From an uncultured Bacteroidales bacterium (GTDB lineage: Bacteria > Bacteroidota > Bacteroidia > Bacteroidales > Bacteroidaceae): a stretch of 64,000 bases of DNA. A program made the translations under genes and the position numbers. How positions within the stretch are numbered: position 1 is the stretch's first letter; the number at the start of each line of letters is the position of its first letter. This document shows positions 9,424-17,251 of this stretch, piece by piece. The stretch lies in the NCBI GenBank assembly GCA_902768125.1, contig CACXKA010000001.1, positions 62,001 through 126,000 on the forward strand, written 5' to 3'. The notes beneath the pieces were generated by a model that saw nothing but the letters and a program-made list of their open reading frames with translations, did not search any database and was not told the origin of the DNA.

Positions 9424-11859
9424 TTACTCCACCACGATGCGTTCAATCACGACACCGGGGTCGAGTGGCTGAAGGGTGAGCTGATGCTTGCCTTGTGTCA
9501 AAGCAGGCAAGGTCACTCGCTGTTTGTTCATGCGTGTGGTTTCCCACTCGAAGTTCTGGTCGTGCGACATCTGAACCACATAGCGGCTGGCTTCGTTGAC
9601 ATTGAGCGTCTGCAGTTCCTTGCCGTCAAAACTAATAGAGAGACGCTGTCCTCTACCATCGTTGAAGGGGAAGTTGGTGGCAAGGATAATGGTGGCAGTT
9701 GCTTTCTCACTTGCTTCTGAAGCATTGAACTCGTAGGTGATACCAGCGCCCTCCGTGCTCTTGGTATAAGGGAACAAAGCCACACCAGCCTTAAAGATAC
9801 CGAGGTCGGGAACCACCTGCCAAGTTGCTTCTTTCGAATCCTTCTTGCTGACAAACTCGTCTGCTTCGAGGACGGCGATGGTCTTCTTGGGCACAATGGC
9901 CACTTCCTCACCAGCTACAGCATCTGCTTCCTCCACACGTCTCACCTGTGGCATCGTGTTCTGTCGTGGGTTGTTCCACGAACGATAGCCAATGTAGATT
10001 TCATCCATCATGTGGTTCCACTTGCCTCCTGCAATCTTGTGGTTGTATTCATCGCAAAGTTCGGCAGCACGACGGAAACACAGTTCCACCTTGTCAGCCC
10101 ATTCATTGGCGTTTATATTGTTGCGCTGTGCATAATAGTTATTCATTGCCACAGCATAATACATATTATAGAGATTGCAGAACACACGCACTGGATGAAA
10201 AATGAGCTCGTTGTAGGCATTTCGGTTCTGCACGGGCACGAGTTCACGCAAGATAGTGGCTTCACGCTCCAACTGGTCGTATTCTTCCACACGCCCCTTC
10301 CATTCGCCAGAGAGCAAGTCGAAGGTTCTTGCATCCAACTGCTCTGGAGTACGGCGATGCGCATACTTGCATTGCAGATTCAGGATACGTGCTGCCTCCT
10401 TCGCACACTTCTCGCCAAACTGCTGACGGCAGAACTTCTCCGTGTATTCCATCAGGTTGGAAGGATTGAACTGTGAAGGGTTCCAAGCCATTCTGAACCA
10501 GAAGTCAATCGGGAATTCCATCGGTTTCAAGTCGCCCACGTTGAGAATCCACAATTTGTCCACACCATAGGTGTAGGTGAGTTGCAACTGCTCCCACATA
10601 CGCTGCACTTGTGAGATATTCTGGAACTTGGAATTACGGGGTGCGCCCACATAATCCACATGATAATAGAGTCCATATCCGCCAGGATGACGCTTCGAGA
10701 AAGCACCCGTTCCCTTGTTCCATTCCTGCTCAGGCAATACACGAACGTTGCCCCAGTTGTCGTCACAAAGGAGGAGAATCACATCGTCTGGCACATTCAT
10801 ACCCTTCTCATAGTACTCCTGCACTTCCTTATACAAAGCCCACACCTGAGGAGTCTCCTTGGCTGGCTTGCCTGTTGCTTCCTCAATCAGTTTGCGCTGG
10901 TTGGTCACGATGCGCTCCAAGAGTGCCACATCAGCATGATCGCCCATTGCCTCGTCACCATCACCACGCATACCAATCGTCACCACATCATCAGTGTGCT
11001 TCATACGCTCCACACCACCTTTCCAGAACTTGTCCAGCGTTTCTTGGTTGGTGTCATAGTTCCACGCACCATATTCCCGACGATGGCTCGTCCATTCCTT
11101 GTGGGCACGCGCCAAAGGCTCATGGTGACTCGTTCCCATGCAAACGCCCATATCGTCAGCAGTCTGCATGTTCAGTGGGTCGTCAGCGTAGAACATCGCA
11201 TCCCACATCGCTGGCCACATATAGTTACCCTTCAGGCGCAGCACCAGTTCGAACACGCGGGCATAGAACTCGTGGTTGTAGCCTCCATAGTTCTCCTTCA
11301 CCCATCCCGTCAGGCAGGGAGCTTCATCGTTGAGGAAGATGCCACGATACTTCACCGCTGGCTCACCATCGGTATATACACCTTTCTTAATATAGAGTTG
11401 ATCGTGCTTTTCCACAGGCACATCAGCCCAGTCATACCAAGGGCTCACGCCGATCTGCTCACTCAATTCGTAGATGCCGTAAATCGTACCACGCTTGTCA
11501 CTACCAGCAATGACCAACTGGTCCTTCACCGTCGTGATGATGAACTTCTCCGTCGCACCCTTCAGTTGCTTGATGGCAGGTACTTTTTTCGCCAACTTGT
11601 CGATGACGGCACTCTTGCCCACCGTACCGATGGTGATGGGGAAATTCTTTCTGCCTGTCACCTTCTCCAGGTCCTTCTTCAGGTTCTCGATGGCGATATG
11701 CACACCTTTCCAGTCATTCTGGTCATACACCATCTCACCCTTTTGGTCTGTCAGACAGAGGGCATCCCCCTGAGGGGCAAAAATCACGAACTGCTCAGCC
11801 GCCAATGCGGAGACGGCAGCACAAATGCTTACGGCAACATACAAAAATAATCTTTTCAT
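9424..11859 (-). CDS. GH115 alpha-glucuronidase
   Basis: GH115 enzymes remove (4-O-methyl)glucuronic acid from internal as well as terminal xylose units of glucuronoxylan. The start at 11859 gives a signal peptide (MKRLFLYVAVSICAAVSALA) just downstream of a -7 box; an in-frame start at 11886 would lie at the promoter. Family sequences include KYRGIFLNDEAPCLTGW, YARVFELVLRLKGNYMWPAMWD, DDMGVCMGTSHHEP and IGMRGDGDEAM. A C-terminal beta-sandwich ends with QPLDPGVVIERIVV. The 811-residue length is normal. It is likely periplasmic or surface-exposed and would complement the GH67 in the same cluster. Confidence 0.95.
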   Translation of the reverse strand: MKRLFLYVAVSICAAVSALAAEQFVIFAPQGDALCLTDQKGEMVYDQNDWKGVHIAIENLKKDLEKVTGRKNFPITIGTVGKSAVIDKLAKKVPAIKQLKGATEKFIITTVKDQLVIAGSDKRGTIYGIYELSEQIGVSPWYDWADVPVEKHDQLYIKKGVYTDGEPAVKYRGIFLNDEAPCLTGWVKENYGGYNHEFYARVFELVLRLKGNYMWPAMWDAMFYADDPLNMQTADDMGVCMGTSHHEPLARAHKEWTSHRREYGAWNYDTNQETLDKFWKGGVERMKHTDDVVTIGMRGDGDEAMGDHADVALLERIVTNQRKLIEEATGKPAKETPQVWALYKEVQEYYEKGMNVPDDVILLLCDDNWGNVRVLPEQEWNKGTGAFSKRHPGGYGLYYHVDYVGAPRNSKFQNISQVQRMWEQLQLTYTYGVDKLWILNVGDLKPMEFPIDFWFRMAWNPSQFNPSNLMEYTEKFCRQQFGEKCAKEAARILNLQCKYAHRRTPEQLDARTFDLLSGEWKGRVEEYDQLEREATILRELVPVQNRNAYNELIFHPVRVFCNLYNMYYAVAMNNYYAQRNNINANEWADKVELCFRRAAELCDEYNHKIAGGKWNHMMDEIYIGYRSWNNPRQNTMPQVRRVEEADAVAGEEVAIVPKKTIAVLEADEFVSKKDSKEATWQVVPDLGIFKAGVALFPYTKSTEGAGITYEFNASEASEKATATIILATNFPFNDGRGQRLSISFDGKELQTLNVNEASRYVVQMSHDQNFEWETTRMNKQRVTLPALTQGKHQLTLQPLDPGVVIERIVVE

Positions 11860-11883
11860 GTCAATAGGTTTTGATTCTGGCGG

Positions 11884-11891
11884 CAAAGTTA
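11884..11891 (-). promoter_or_regulatory. -7 box for GH115
   Basis: The minus strand reads TAACTTTG followed by CC, 24 bases before the chosen ATG. This supports the start at 11859. Confidence 0.7.
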
Positions 11892-11922
11892 CAACTTTTT
11901 CCCCTTACATCATCTTCTCTCC

Positions 11923-11951
11923 TGTTACCAATTCTTTCAACTATGTTACAA
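11923..11951. promoter_or_regulatory. Candidate AraC-type direct-repeat operator upstream of GH115
   Basis: TGTTACCA (11923) and TGTTACAA (11944) are in direct orientation and exactly 21 bp apart, two helical turns. A TTC lies at the same offset, six to eight bases upstream, in both copies. They are about 32-60 bp upstream of the GH115 -7 box, where an AraC activator would bind. Confidence 0.4.
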
Positions 11952-12092
11952 GAGGGATGAATATCTGGATGCATTCACGAAAAAGTCCACACGAATGAGA
12001 CTCTGGTTTGAAAATAACGGGCAAAGAGGGATAAAAATCCTAAAAAACTCAAAAAGAAGCCATTATTTTATTTCAAGTGCGTGTTTTTTATG

Positions 12093-12100
12093 TACTTTTG
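12093..12100 (+). promoter_or_regulatory. -7 box for the membrane-trio operon
   Basis: TACTTTTG followed by CA matches TAnnTTTG. The ATG at 12120 is 20 nt downstream, which excludes an earlier in-frame ATG at 12081 lying upstream of the box. Confidence 0.7.
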
Positions 12101-12119
12101 CAAACAAAAACAAACAGAA

Positions 12120-13094
12120 ATGTCACAACCCAACCCACAAGTGCGTGTGAGATTGACGGGAGTGAGTGCCCTACTCCATTTTCTCGTCGATGGTTTGTGC
12201 ATTTGTTGCCTGTACCTGACAACAGCCGACTGTGCGGAGATGGTGATGACTTATGTGACCTACAACGTGCTGGCGTTCCTCACCCAACCCCTCACGGGAT
12301 GGGGTGCAGACAAGATACGGCAGAAGCACTGGATGCTGCTCGGTTCCGTGCTGTTGCTGACCTTGGCGGTGATGCTTGCCTCGATACGGATGATGGTGGA
12401 GACACCCAACGCCATACAAGCACTCTTGCTGAGCATGACCATCTGTCTCGGTATGGGCAATTCGCTCTTTCACGTATGGGGAGGAAAGCAAACGGCGGTC
12501 CGCACTAAAAACGACATCCGCTCCTTGGGCGTGTTTGTCTCCACAGGTGCGTTCGGTCTGGCGATTGGAGGCGTGTTTGCTGCGTGGTGGCTGCTCTACG
12601 TGTTCCTACTGGGCATCTGCGCGTTGGCAGTGATGGCACTTTTCTTCTTTCCTGAACGGAACCACACCTACGAAAGCGGCACTTACTCGGCTGCAGGTGG
12701 GTGGAAAGGCATCTGGCTCCTCATCGTTTTCATCATGCTCATCGTAGCAGGACGCTCATTTGTGGGCGAAGCCTTCACGAAGGACATCACGAAAACCACC
12801 ACCCTCCTGCTGGGATTGGGTGCCACGTCGATGTTCGGAAAGATGGCAGGCGGCTGGTTGGTCAAAGGATTGGGAATGTGGAAAGCCGTGACGCTCATGG
12901 TGGTGGGAACCCTCCTCTGCTTCATCGGTAAGGACATCCACATCGCTGTGATGCTGACAGGACTTTTCTTGGTGAACTGCACCATGCCTGTCACCCTCTA
13001 TTGGGCAAACGTGCTGCTGAAAGGACGGGAAGGATTGGCATTCGGATTACTGGCGGCAGCCCTGATACCAGGGTATCTGCTCGCCACATTATAA
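12120..13094 (+). CDS. MFS-like membrane transporter of unknown substrate
   Basis: The 324-residue protein is almost wholly hydrophobic, with about 10 membrane segments. A loop of the type found after helix 2 in MFS carriers is visible (QPLTGWGADKIRQKHW), and GGKQTAVRTKNDIRSLG resembles the central loop. It is shorter than a standard 12-helix carrier. The ATG at 12120 fits the promoter at 12093. Two small genes follow closely on the same strand (gaps of 12 and 31 nt), so the three probably form one operon. The substrate cannot be read from the sequence. A drug-efflux-like role is one possibility, at low confidence. Confidence 0.7.
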   Translation: MSQPNPQVRVRLTGVSALLHFLVDGLCICCLYLTTADCAEMVMTYVTYNVLAFLTQPLTGWGADKIRQKHWMLLGSVLLLTLAVMLASIRMMVETPNAIQALLLSMTICLGMGNSLFHVWGGKQTAVRTKNDIRSLGVFVSTGAFGLAIGGVFAAWWLLYVFLLGICALAVMALFFFPERNHTYESGTYSAAGGWKGIWLLIVFIMLIVAGRSFVGEAFTKDITKTTTLLLGLGATSMFGKMAGGWLVKGLGMWKAVTLMVVGTLLCFIGKDIHIAVMLTGLFLVNCTMPVTLYWANVLLKGREGLAFGLLAAALIPGYLLATL

Positions 13095-13106
13095 TCATCA
13101 AGAACT

Positions 13107-13445
13107 ATGCGACTGGTCATCCAAATTCTCACCGCCCTCATCCCCACCATCCTCATTGAGTTGGGCGTGTTGTGGCTCTTGTTGGAGCGGCAAAAGAAAG
13201 TGCTCCTTTCCTCCATCGCCGTCAATGTGCTAACGAACGTGCCGCTGAACCTCTATGTGCTGCTGGTGGGCGACAGCTGGCGCGAAATCCTCATCGGGGA
13301 GGTGCTCGTCTTCCTCTTCGAAGCCGCATGGTACGGGTTCTTCACACGAAGTCTCAGACAGGCCATCATCTACAGCTTCCTGTGCAATGCCATCAGTTTC
13401 CTCATCGGAATGCTCGCCCAACTTTCATACACATTATGGAGATAA
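13107..13445 (+). CDS. Small four-helix membrane protein, function unknown
   Basis: The 112-residue protein has about four hydrophobic segments (IQILTALIPTILIELGVLWLL; VLLSSIAVNVLTNVPLNLYVLL; ILIGEVLVFLFEAAWYGFF; IIYSFLCNAISFLIGMLA) separated by short charged loops. No family is recognised. It is the middle gene of a three-gene cluster with the MFS-like carrier and a single-helix protein. Confidence 0.75.
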   Translation: MRLVIQILTALIPTILIELGVLWLLLERQKKVLLSSIAVNVLTNVPLNLYVLLVGDSWREILIGEVLVFLFEAAWYGFFTRSLRQAIIYSFLCNAISFLIGMLAQLSYTLWR

Positions 13446-13476
13446 TTCAACAACTATCCACTAAAATATTACGCTT

Positions 13477-13815
13477 ATGTTCAATCTTTTAGACATTGCC
13501 TATCCAGGCAGACCTTATCGTCCAGTCAGACCGGACATCATCGTGAATCCACCTGACACCGTCCACATCACACGACCCGTGAATGCCCCTGTTGCCAAGG
13601 ATTCCATCATTCCACAGGACTTCATCGACTCCTGCAAGGAAAACGTGATGGACACCCTGCACTCTGCCATCAACTGGTTGAACGGTACGGGTGCGGACAA
13701 CGGGAATGCCACCCTGCTGTGGACGAGTCTCGTGGTGCTGGCAGCGCTCTCACTGTGTTTCTTCTTCATGTGGAGCTACCGCCGTCAACTGCAAAACAAG
13801 AAGAGGCTGGTTTAA
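13477..13815 (+). CDS. Small proline-rich single-helix membrane protein, function unknown
   Basis: The 112-residue protein has a Pro/Val-rich N-terminal part (YPGRPYRPVRPDIIVNPPDT), then an amphipathic stretch and one membrane helix near the C-terminus (LLWTSLVVLAALSLCFFFMW), followed by a basic tail. No signal peptide is seen; the topology may be that of a tail-anchored protein. Its stop overlaps the stop of the convergent patatin gene by 3 nt. It is the third gene of the membrane trio and is not recognised. Confidence 0.7.
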   Translation: MFNLLDIAYPGRPYRPVRPDIIVNPPDTVHITRPVNAPVAKDSIIPQDFIDSCKENVMDTLHSAINWLNGTGADNGNATLLWTSLVVLAALSLCFFFMWSYRRQLQNKKRLV

Positions 13816-13832
13816 TTCCTCAGCCTCTTCTT
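13798..13832. terminator. Bidirectional terminator embedded in two convergent gene ends
   Basis: AAGAAGAGGCTG (13798-13809) and CAGCCTCTTCTT (13821-13832) form a perfect 12-bp stem with an 11-nt loop. Both arms are coding: the left arm lies in the last codons of the small membrane protein and the right arm in the last codons of the patatin. Confidence 0.7.
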
Positions 13833-14654
13833 CAGTTTCTTCAATTGTTTCAGTGATGCTTTGCCGGCTTTCTCGCCTAAGGCTATCATCTCGGCTATTT
13901 TGGCAGGCATGAAATCTTCTGCACCATAGCCTTTCAGTTTAGGATTGATGTAGATGTCGGCATCTTGACAATTACGCTGATACTTCTTCAAATCTGGACG
14001 CAAAAGCGACAGGAGGGAAGATGTGTCGTTTTCGTGTTTGTTGACGGTCAAATCGACGGCTATCACATAGTCGGCACCCATCTCCCTTGCCACATCCACT
14101 GGCAAGTTGTTGAGCACACCGCCATCCACCAGCCGCATGTTTCCCATCTTCACAGGCTTGAACACCACCGGAATTGCCATACTGGCACGCATTGCCTGCG
14201 CCAAATTCCCTTCTTTCAGCACCACTTCTCGCATCCCGTTCAGGTCCACCGCCACACAACGGAAAGGTATCTGCAACGACTCGAACGTCATCTCCCTCCC
14301 CGTCAGGTCTCTCAAGGTCCTCACGATGCTGTCGCCCATCAACGACCCCGTGAAGAGATTTGCCCATGCACGTGTGCGAAACAACGAATCGAGCTGTTCA
14401 CTTGTCTGCCCCATCGCATACAATCCTCCCACGATGGAACCAATGCTGGTGCCCACCACCATATCAATCGGCACACCCGACTTCTCCACATATTTCAACA
14501 CGCCCACTGCGGAAGCACCTTTCGCACCTCCACCACCCAACACCAATGCCACTTTGGGACGAACTTCCTTCTCATCAGCAGAAAGTTTTGTCTCCTGTGC
14601 TATCACCGCTCCACATACAGACAGCAACAGAACGAAAATGAGCCATTTCCTCAT
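13812..14654 (-). CDS. Secreted patatin-like phospholipase (RssA type)
   Basis: The start at 14654 gives the signal peptide MRKWLIFVLLLSVCGAVIAQ and 280 residues. Catalytic features of the patatin fold are all present: oxyanion loop GGGGAKG, nucleophile motif GTSIG, and the Asp of DGGVLNNLP. The family hydrolyses acyl esters of phospholipids. The signal peptide places it in the periplasm, unlike the second patatin encoded divergently at 14764. Its promoter (14673) faces the promoter of that gene across a heptamer array. Confidence 0.88.
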   Translation of the reverse strand: MRKWLIFVLLLSVCGAVIAQETKLSADEKEVRPKVALVLGGGGAKGASAVGVLKYVEKSGVPIDMVVGTSIGSIVGGLYAMGQTSEQLDSLFRTRAWANLFTGSLMGDSIVRTLRDLTGREMTFESLQIPFRCVAVDLNGMREVVLKEGNLAQAMRASMAIPVVFKPVKMGNMRLVDGGVLNNLPVDVAREMGADYVIAVDLTVNKHENDTSSLLSLLRPDLKKYQRNCQDADIYINPKLKGYGAEDFMPAKIAEMIALGEKAGKASLKQLKKLKKRLRN

Positions 14655-14672
14655 ATTTTCCTTTTTTGTCTG

Positions 14673-14680
14673 CAAAGATA
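14673..14680 (-). promoter_or_regulatory. -7 box for secreted patatin
   Basis: The minus strand reads TATCTTTG followed by CA, 18 bases before the ATG at 14654. Confidence 0.75.
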
Positions 14681-14687
14681 CAAAAAA

Positions 14688-14715
14688 CTCCTAACTCCTA
14701 ACGCCTAACTCCTAA
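14688..14715. repeat. Tandem heptamer array, 4 x CTCCTAA, between divergent promoters
   Basis: The units are CTCCTAA, CTCCTAA, CGCCTAA and CTCCTAA. The array fills the space between two divergent -7 boxes (14673-14680 and 14724-14731), where both -33 regions would have to lie. Confidence 0.88.
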
Positions 14716-14723
14716 CTTTTCAC

Positions 14724-14731
14724 TATCTTTG
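14724..14731 (+). promoter_or_regulatory. -7 box for cytosolic patatin
   Basis: TATCTTTG followed by CA lies 32 bases before the ATG at 14764. Confidence 0.75.
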
Positions 14732-14763
14732 CACATCAAAACCTAAAACAGCGGCATAAACAC

Positions 14764-15612
14764 ATGAAACGAGGATTAGTATTGGAAGGTGGCGGCATGC
14801 GCGGACTTTTCTCGGAAGGCTTCATTGACGTGATGCAAGAGGAAGGCATCACGGTGGACGGCATGATAGGCGTGTCGGCGGGTGCCTTGTTCGGGTGCAA
14901 CTTCAAGTCGCACCAAGTGGGACGAGGGCTTCGCTACAACACGCGTTTCAAGGATGACCCTCGCTACATGGGATGGCGTTCCTTCATCACAACGGGCAAT
15001 TTCGTCAATGCCCAATTTGCCTACCACACGATGCCGATGGAACTGGACGTGTTCGACATACCTGCATTCGAAGCTGACCCGACTGAGTTCTATCTGGCGT
15101 GCACGGACATCAAGACAGGCAAACCCGTCTATCAGCAGATTGACCACGTGGAGGACAGCACCCTCGAATGGTTTCGAGCTACTGGTTCTATGCCCATTGC
15201 CTCCACACCTGTGGAAATCGACGGCATGAAACTGTTGGATGGCGGATTGGTGGATTGCATCCCCCTACAGCATTTTCAGGAAATCGGCTACGAGCGCAAC
15301 ATCGTCATCCTCACCAGACCTAAAGGTTACCAGAAGACACCCAACAAATACAAGTGGCTCTTCAAGATGTGGTATCCCAACTATCCCCAAGTGGCGGAAT
15401 GTATGGCACGCCGTCATGAGATGTACAATGCCCAATTACAATACATCGAAGAACAAGCTGAAAAAGGGAATGTCCTCGTCATCTATCCCGACCACCCTTT
15501 AGAAATCGGGCGCATCGAACTGGATGAGCCTAAACTACGTGCCATCTACCAGCACGGACGGGAGAAAGCCCAATCCATGCTGGAAGATGTAAAAAGATTT
15601 TTAGCTGAATAA
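14764..15612 (+). CDS. Cytosolic patatin-like phospholipase (YjjU type)
   Basis: The 282-residue protein has no signal peptide. Motifs are the oxyanion loop EGGGMRG, nucleophile GVSAG and catalytic Asp in DGGLVDCIPL. The C-terminal part, with LTRPKGYQKTPNKYKWLFKM and a long helix, matches the YjjU-like subgroup of patatins. Substrates are unknown. It is transcribed divergently from the secreted patatin; the pairing of two patatins on one divergent promoter suggests related roles in lipid turnover (inference). Confidence 0.85.
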   Translation: MKRGLVLEGGGMRGLFSEGFIDVMQEEGITVDGMIGVSAGALFGCNFKSHQVGRGLRYNTRFKDDPRYMGWRSFITTGNFVNAQFAYHTMPMELDVFDIPAFEADPTEFYLACTDIKTGKPVYQQIDHVEDSTLEWFRATGSMPIASTPVEIDGMKLLDGGLVDCIPLQHFQEIGYERNIVILTRPKGYQKTPNKYKWLFKMWYPNYPQVAECMARRHEMYNAQLQYIEEQAEKGNVLVIYPDHPLEIGRIELDEPKLRAIYQHGREKAQSMLEDVKRFLAE

Positions 15613-15784
15613 CACAACTTTCGGAAGTGACGAAGTAATCGAAGTTAAAGGAGTTAACGACGATACCTAGTCAATGAAAATTAGGAATTAGGAAAGATGC
15701 GGTTGAGCGAGTGCAGAGGTCAAGCTAGTTTGAACTATGCCGAGTGTGAGCATCTTCGGCGAAGCCAATGAGGTATTGAATCTC

Positions 15785-15826
15785 TAAACCCTAAACTCTC
15801 AACCCTCAACTGTCAATTGTCAACTC
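15785..15826. repeat. Degenerate heptamer array, six units
   Basis: The units are TAAACCC, TAAACTC, TCAACCC, TCAACTG, TCAATTG and TCAACTC. The period is exactly 7 while the unit drifts, and the AA at positions 3-4 is constant. Confidence 0.85.
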
Positions 15827-15877
15827 AGCGAAGCTATAACTCCTTAACTCCAAAAAAGTTGAGCACTTGCGAAACTT
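15827..15877 (+). repeat. Long inverted repeat, left arm (flanks TlpA-like gene)
   Basis: It begins AGCGAAGC and ends TTGCGAAACTT. Its reverse complement recurs at 17038-17097 almost unchanged. The differences are one base and one extra 9-base repeat unit in the right arm. Confidence 0.85.
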
Positions 15878-15895
15878 TAGCTGAATAAGCAAAGC

Positions 15896-17008
15896 TTACT
15901 CACCAAATATTTCTTTCAGTTTTTTGCCCAATGCAGCACCTCTCAAGTCGCGTGCCACAATCTTTCCCTCAGGATTCACCAACAGGCTTGCAGGAATGGC
16001 ATCGATGTGATACACCTTAGCAGCGACGGTCTCCCAACCCTTCAGGTCAGCGAGGTGTACCCAAGGCATGTTCAGTTCCTTGATAGCCTTCACCCATGCA
16101 TCCTTTTTCTGGTCGAAAGAAAGACCGACAATGTTGAAACCTTTGGCGTGATATTTCTCATAGTTAGCCACCACATTGGGCATCTCAGCACGACAAGGTC
16201 CACACCATGAAGCCCAAAAGTCGATGAGCACCCATTGACCTTTACCTACATACTCGCTGAGTTTGTGCAGTTTGCCCTCAGTGTCTGCCTCTTCAAGGTC
16301 AGTGAAAGACTGTCCCATAATCTTCTGTTTCGCCTCTTCCTGAGCAATGCGATACTTGATTTCATCAAGGGCAGGATGGTTCGCATAAGGAGGATTGGCA
16401 TCCAGCATCTCCTTGAAACCATCCATTCCATAGAATGCAACGAGGTTATCAACAAAAGCGGCTGGAACAAGCGTCTTCTCGTTCTCCTTCAGCATCTGCG
16501 CCATCAGTTCCCTATCCTTGTCAGTCAGTCGATCCAACTCAGGTTTCACCTCCGCACCCTTCTTTTCTGCGTTGCTCTCCCGCTCTTCCTCAGATAAGGA
16601 CATATCATAATAGGCATCCAGCACCTCTGACCTCAAGGCACTCATCTGCATCAGCAAGGAATCGTTCTGACGGTCATAATAGTTCAAGCTCTGATTTTGA
16701 GCAGAACCTTTCAGGACGTTGGTGGAGAGATCAATAGTGGCGGGTGTGCCATCATTGAACATGATAACGAAACGTGGAGCTTCATCCACTCTCACAAAAA
16801 GAAGGGCATCCTTGGTGTAGGAGCCTTCGAAGGAGAACTGACCGCCACTCACCGCAGCACTGTCCAGCACCTCATGTGAATCACGGTTTCCCATATACAC
16901 CATCTTACTACCAGCAGGGGCTGTACCCTTAATGCTGTACTTTGTCTGTTGTGCCATTACTGGCAGTGTAGCCACAACGAGGGCCACCATCGCTAATACT
17001 TGTTTCAT
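15896..17008 (-). CDS. TlpA/ResA-like thiol:disulfide oxidoreductase
   Basis: The 370-residue protein has a signal peptide (MKQVLAMVALVVATLPVMAQ) and an N-terminal DUF4369-like beta domain (residues 22-110). A helical region follows, then a thioredoxin domain (about 245-370) with the active site WCGPC in VLIDFWASWCGPCRAEMP. The cis-Pro region is DAIPASLL. Such proteins reduce or exchange disulfides in the periplasm of Bacteroidota. The gene stands alone, bracketed by about 50-bp inverted repeats, and has a leader of roughly 120 nt if the -7 box at 17140 is used. Confidence 0.92.
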   Translation of the reverse strand: MKQVLAMVALVVATLPVMAQQTKYSIKGTAPAGSKMVYMGNRDSHEVLDSAAVSGGQFSFEGSYTKDALLFVRVDEAPRFVIMFNDGTPATIDLSTNVLKGSAQNQSLNYYDRQNDSLLMQMSALRSEVLDAYYDMSLSEEERESNAEKKGAEVKPELDRLTDKDRELMAQMLKENEKTLVPAAFVDNLVAFYGMDGFKEMLDANPPYANHPALDEIKYRIAQEEAKQKIMGQSFTDLEEADTEGKLHKLSEYVGKGQWVLIDFWASWCGPCRAEMPNVVANYEKYHAKGFNIVGLSFDQKKDAWVKAIKELNMPWVHLADLKGWETVAAKVYHIDAIPASLLVNPEGKIVARDLRGAALGKKLKEIFGE

Positions 17009-17037
17009 ATAATTTTGATTTTATTTTTATGCTATTT

Positions 17038-17097
17038 AAGTTTCGCAAGTGCTCAACTTTTTTGGAGTTAAGGAGTTAAAGGAGTTATCGCTTCGCT
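17038..17097 (-). repeat. Long inverted repeat, right arm
   Basis: It begins AAGTTTCGCAAG and ends GCTTCGCT. It is the reverse complement of 15827-15877 except for one substitution and one extra copy of the internal unit (GGAGTTAA-type). Confidence 0.85.
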
Positions 17098-17139
17098 CAG
17101 GAGTTAAAGCCAAATGATATGCTGGTGTCCTTCTCGTGG

Positions 17140-17147
17140 CAAGGTTA
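17140..17147 (-). promoter_or_regulatory. Possible -7 box for TlpA-like gene
   Basis: The minus strand reads TAACCTTG, one mismatch to TAnnTTTG, just downstream of the heptamer array at 17155. Confidence 0.4.
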
Positions 17148-17154
17148 CTTAGAT

Positions 17155-17182
17155 TTTTCACTTTTCACTCTTCACTTTTCAC
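17155..17182. repeat. Tandem heptamer array, 4 x TTTTCAC
   Basis: The units are TTTTCAC, TTTTCAC, TCTTCAC and TTTTCAC. The array lies in the -33 region of the candidate promoter at 17140. A looser TTAACTAC-type array follows at about 17205-17240. Confidence 0.85.
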
Positions 17183-17251
17183 TTCAACAGTTGACTTGGT
17201 ATCGGCTTAACTACTTAACTACTGACTACTTAACCACTTCAGAAACTTGAG

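Larger units (their letters stand above)
15613..15895. other. 283-nt gene-free stretch with stacked short repeats
   Basis: It lies between the convergent ends of the patatin and TlpA-like genes. It contains two ATTAGGA heptamers near 15679, the six-unit heptamer array at 15785, and the left arm of a long inverted repeat at 15827. The 12-mer TTAGCTGAATAA at the patatin stop recurs near 15877. No coding sequence is seen. Confidence 0.7.

Noticed and set aside
14688-14715. Short regular repeats considered as a CRISPR remnant
   Set aside because: Units of 7-8 bp lie head-to-tail without spacers, and no cas genes are in the window.
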